Assembly (NCBI GenBank): GCA_937860165.1
Contig: CALMBE010000328.1
Coordinates: 1-7,235, forward strand
Length of the DNA: 7,235 nt
Source: an uncultured Planctomycetaceae bacterium
GTDB taxonomy: Bacteria; Planctomycetota; Planctomycetia; Pirellulales; Lacipirellulaceae
Direction of reading: 5' to 3'
The notes under the pieces are model-generated. The model was not told the origin of the DNA, did no database searches, and saw only the letters and a list, made by a program, of their open reading frames with translations. Shown here piece by piece: positions 6,046 to 7,235 of this stretch (its first letter is position 1; each line of letters begins with the position of its first letter). A program made the translations under genes and the position numbers.

Positions 6046-6055
6046 GATTTTAATC
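6046..6055 (+). repeat. Right copy of probable 10-bp target duplication
   Basis: GATTTTAATC adjoins the right IS end and matches the left copy at 4516-4525 except for the two central bases. A recent insertion would give identical copies, so either the centre has drifted or these bases belong to the element. Confidence 0.45.
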
Positions 6056-6061
6056 CCTGGC
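6046..6061. repeat. Right half of the palindrome split by the IS
   Basis: GATTTT followed by the arm AATCCCTGGC is the inverted partner of 4510-4525. It ends 20 bases from the stop codon of the convergent aminopeptidase gene, where a shared terminator would be expected. Confidence 0.6.
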
Positions 6062-6081
6062 GAATCAACCGTCGCCGTCAT

Positions 6082-7200
6082 TCAACTCGGCGATGTTGGA
6101 TTAAGCCCTTGCAAATCGGCGGGGAGGAATAGGCCATCTTTGCGGATCAATTCCCTGTCGAACCAGACTTCGCCCCCGCCGTAGTCCTCGCGCTGGATGA
6201 GCACCAGATCCCAGTGGATGCGACTGTCGTTGCCGTTGTCGGCTTCGTCGTAGGCTTGGCCGGGGGTGAGATGGAAACTGCCGCCGATTTTTTCGTCGAA
6301 CAACGTATCCAGCATCGGATGCCGCACACGGTTGTTAGTTCCGAGGGACCATTCGCCAATGTAGCGGGCCCCTTCGTCGGAATCGAGGATTGCGTTAATC
6401 CTTGAAGTGTCGCTGGAAATTGCCCGGACAATCTGGCCGTTCTGGAACTCGAATTCGATGTCACTGAATACTGTCCCTTGGTAACGCGACTGCGTGTTGT
6501 AACGGATCACGCCATGGATGCTGTCGCGGACGGGGGCGGTGAAGACTTCGCCATCGGGGATGTTGCGTTTGCCGTGGCAGGAAACCACGGGGATGCTCTT
6601 AATGGAGAATTCCAATTCGGTACCCGGCGCGGTGATCCGAACCCGATCGGCGGCTTCCATGCGTTTCACTAGCGGCTCTTGAGCCTTGCCCATGGCCTGG
6701 TAGTCGGCCGTGCAGACGGAGAAGTAGAATTCTTCGAATGCGCTGCTGCTCATGTTCGCTGCTTGGGCAAACGAATCCGTGGGGTAACGCAGCACGACCC
6801 ACTTGGTATCGGGAACTCGAATCGCCCCGTGAACCTGCTTCCACCAATGTTGCTGGAACAGGTCCATCCGCTCGTGCGGCACGTCGGCAAATTGGCTGCT
6901 GTTCGCGGCCCCGCGAATGCCGATGTAAGCCTGCACCGTTTTCATCCGGGCTCCCTCAAACTCCGCGGCAGCCTGCATGCTTTCAAGTGTGGCCGTGCGA
7001 TAGAGCGACCGCAGCACCTCGTTGTTTTTCCAAGTGACCAAGGGAACGGCTCCACGCTTGGCAGCCCCTTCGACCAAGGCCGTCACCAGCGCGGGCTCGG
7101 GAAGATCGAAGGCCTCGATGAGCACCCGTTCCCCCTTTTGCAAGTCGCAACTGTGGTCGAGCAGAAGATTGGCAAGGGTATCGATTCGCGGGTCGTGCAT
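6082..7200 (-). CDS. M29 family aminopeptidase
   Basis: Probable metal-dependent aminopeptidase of peptidase family M29 (aminopeptidase T / AmpS / PepS type), which removes N-terminal residues from peptides in the cytoplasm; no signal peptide is seen. At 372 residues it is close to the usual length of about 370-410. The expected two-metal ligands are visible: Glu218 in PDGEVFTAP, Glu283 in IGEWSLGTN, His310 in GGSFHLTPG, and His329 plus Asp331 in RIHWDL; Tyr317 fits the conserved tyrosine. The order and spacing agree with the family, so it should be active. The ATG start lacks a purine-rich ribosome site; the mRNA upstream is pyrimidine-rich (CCCTCCCCC). It converges on the coaB operon and is probably transcribed on its own; its upstream region is mostly outside the window. 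Substrate preference cannot be read from the sequence. Confidence 0.94.
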   Translation of the reverse strand: MHDPRIDTLANLLLDHSCDLQKGERVLIEAFDLPEPALVTALVEGAAKRGAVPLVTWKNNEVLRSLYRTATLESMQAAAEFEGARMKTVQAYIGIRGAANSSQFADVPHERMDLFQQHWWKQVHGAIRVPDTKWVVLRYPTDSFAQAANMSSSAFEEFYFSVCTADYQAMGKAQEPLVKRMEAADRVRITAPGTELEFSIKSIPVVSCHGKRNIPDGEVFTAPVRDSIHGVIRYNTQSRYQGTVFSDIEFEFQNGQIVRAISSDTSRINAILDSDEGARYIGEWSLGTNNRVRHPMLDTLFDEKIGGSFHLTPGQAYDEADNGNDSRIHWDLVLIQREDYGGGEVWFDRELIRKDGLFLPADLQGLNPTSPS

Positions 7201-7206
7201 GGGGGA

Positions 7207-7222
7207 GGGTTCAGGGTTCAGG
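7207..7222. repeat. Short tandem repeat before the aminopeptidase start
   Basis: GGGTTCA occurs twice in tandem plus GG (7207-7222), just 6 bases from the aminopeptidase ATG on the opposite strand. In the mRNA it reads as a repeat of TGAACCC. It occupies the place where a Shine-Dalgarno motif would be. It may be no more than slippage. Confidence 0.4.
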
Positions 7223-7235
7223 AAGTTTGTGTAAC

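Noticed and set aside
4510..6061. IS boundaries taken as the outermost 33-bp inverted repeats
   Set aside because: No direct repeat flanks these limits (CGGAGCGAGT versus GAATCAACCG), and the Tn5-like ends point to CTGTC at 4526 and 6045. Kept as an alternative, not excluded.
1..7235. CRISPR array, tRNA, rRNA, riboswitch, defence system or prophage
   Set aside because: No regularly spaced repeats, no cloverleaf or conserved RNA core, and no such genes were seen on either strand; all coding space is explained by housekeeping genes and one IS.

Overview
The window looks like ordinary bacterial chromosome, moderately GC-rich. It carries one dense housekeeping operon on the plus strand, one convergent peptidase gene on the minus strand, and one apparently intact insertion sequence between them. 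The source is probably a planctomycete of the Pirellulaceae type. This is an inference from gene style: separate CoaC and CoaB proteins, a SecG with a long charged tail, a guanylate kinase with an FGQGFWYGT loop, GTG starts, and Shine-Dalgarno motifs that are weak or absent at several genes. No rRNA, tRNA or marker gene is present to prove it.

Layout. Positions 1-177 hold no recognisable gene, only an imperfect hairpin and the tpiA ribosome binding site. Positions 178-4477 hold seven same-strand genes: tpiA (triosephosphate isomerase), secG (translocon subunit), yicC (endoribonuclease family), gmk (guanylate kinase), rpoZ (RNA polymerase omega), coaC (phosphopantothenoylcysteine decarboxylase) and coaB (phosphopantothenate-cysteine ligase). 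Gaps are 47, 50, -4, -4, 33 and 8 bases; the two -4 junctions are ATGA overlaps that imply translational coupling. The yicC-gmk-rpoZ-coaBC order is widespread in bacteria, and tpiA-secG is also a known pair. Together they serve central carbon flow, protein export, RNA turnover, GMP-to-GDP supply, transcription and coenzyme A synthesis.

Positions 4526-6045 hold a 1520-bp IS4-family element of the IS50 (Tn5) type. Its 476-residue transposase on the minus strand has a full D-D-E triad and the Y-R-E-K signature. The terminal 19 bp closely resemble the Tn5 outside end and carry a DnaA box at both ends. The element sits between convergent genes, inside what reconstructs as a perfect palindrome with 10-bp arms around a 2-bp centre, flanked by an imperfect 10-bp target duplication.

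Positions 6082-7200 (minus strand) encode an M29 family metallo-aminopeptidase with all expected metal ligands.

I found no undescribed defence or other exotic system. The most distinctive signal is the natural, mosaic-end-like termini of the IS50-type element and its insertion into a palindrome that may have been a shared terminator for two convergent genes.
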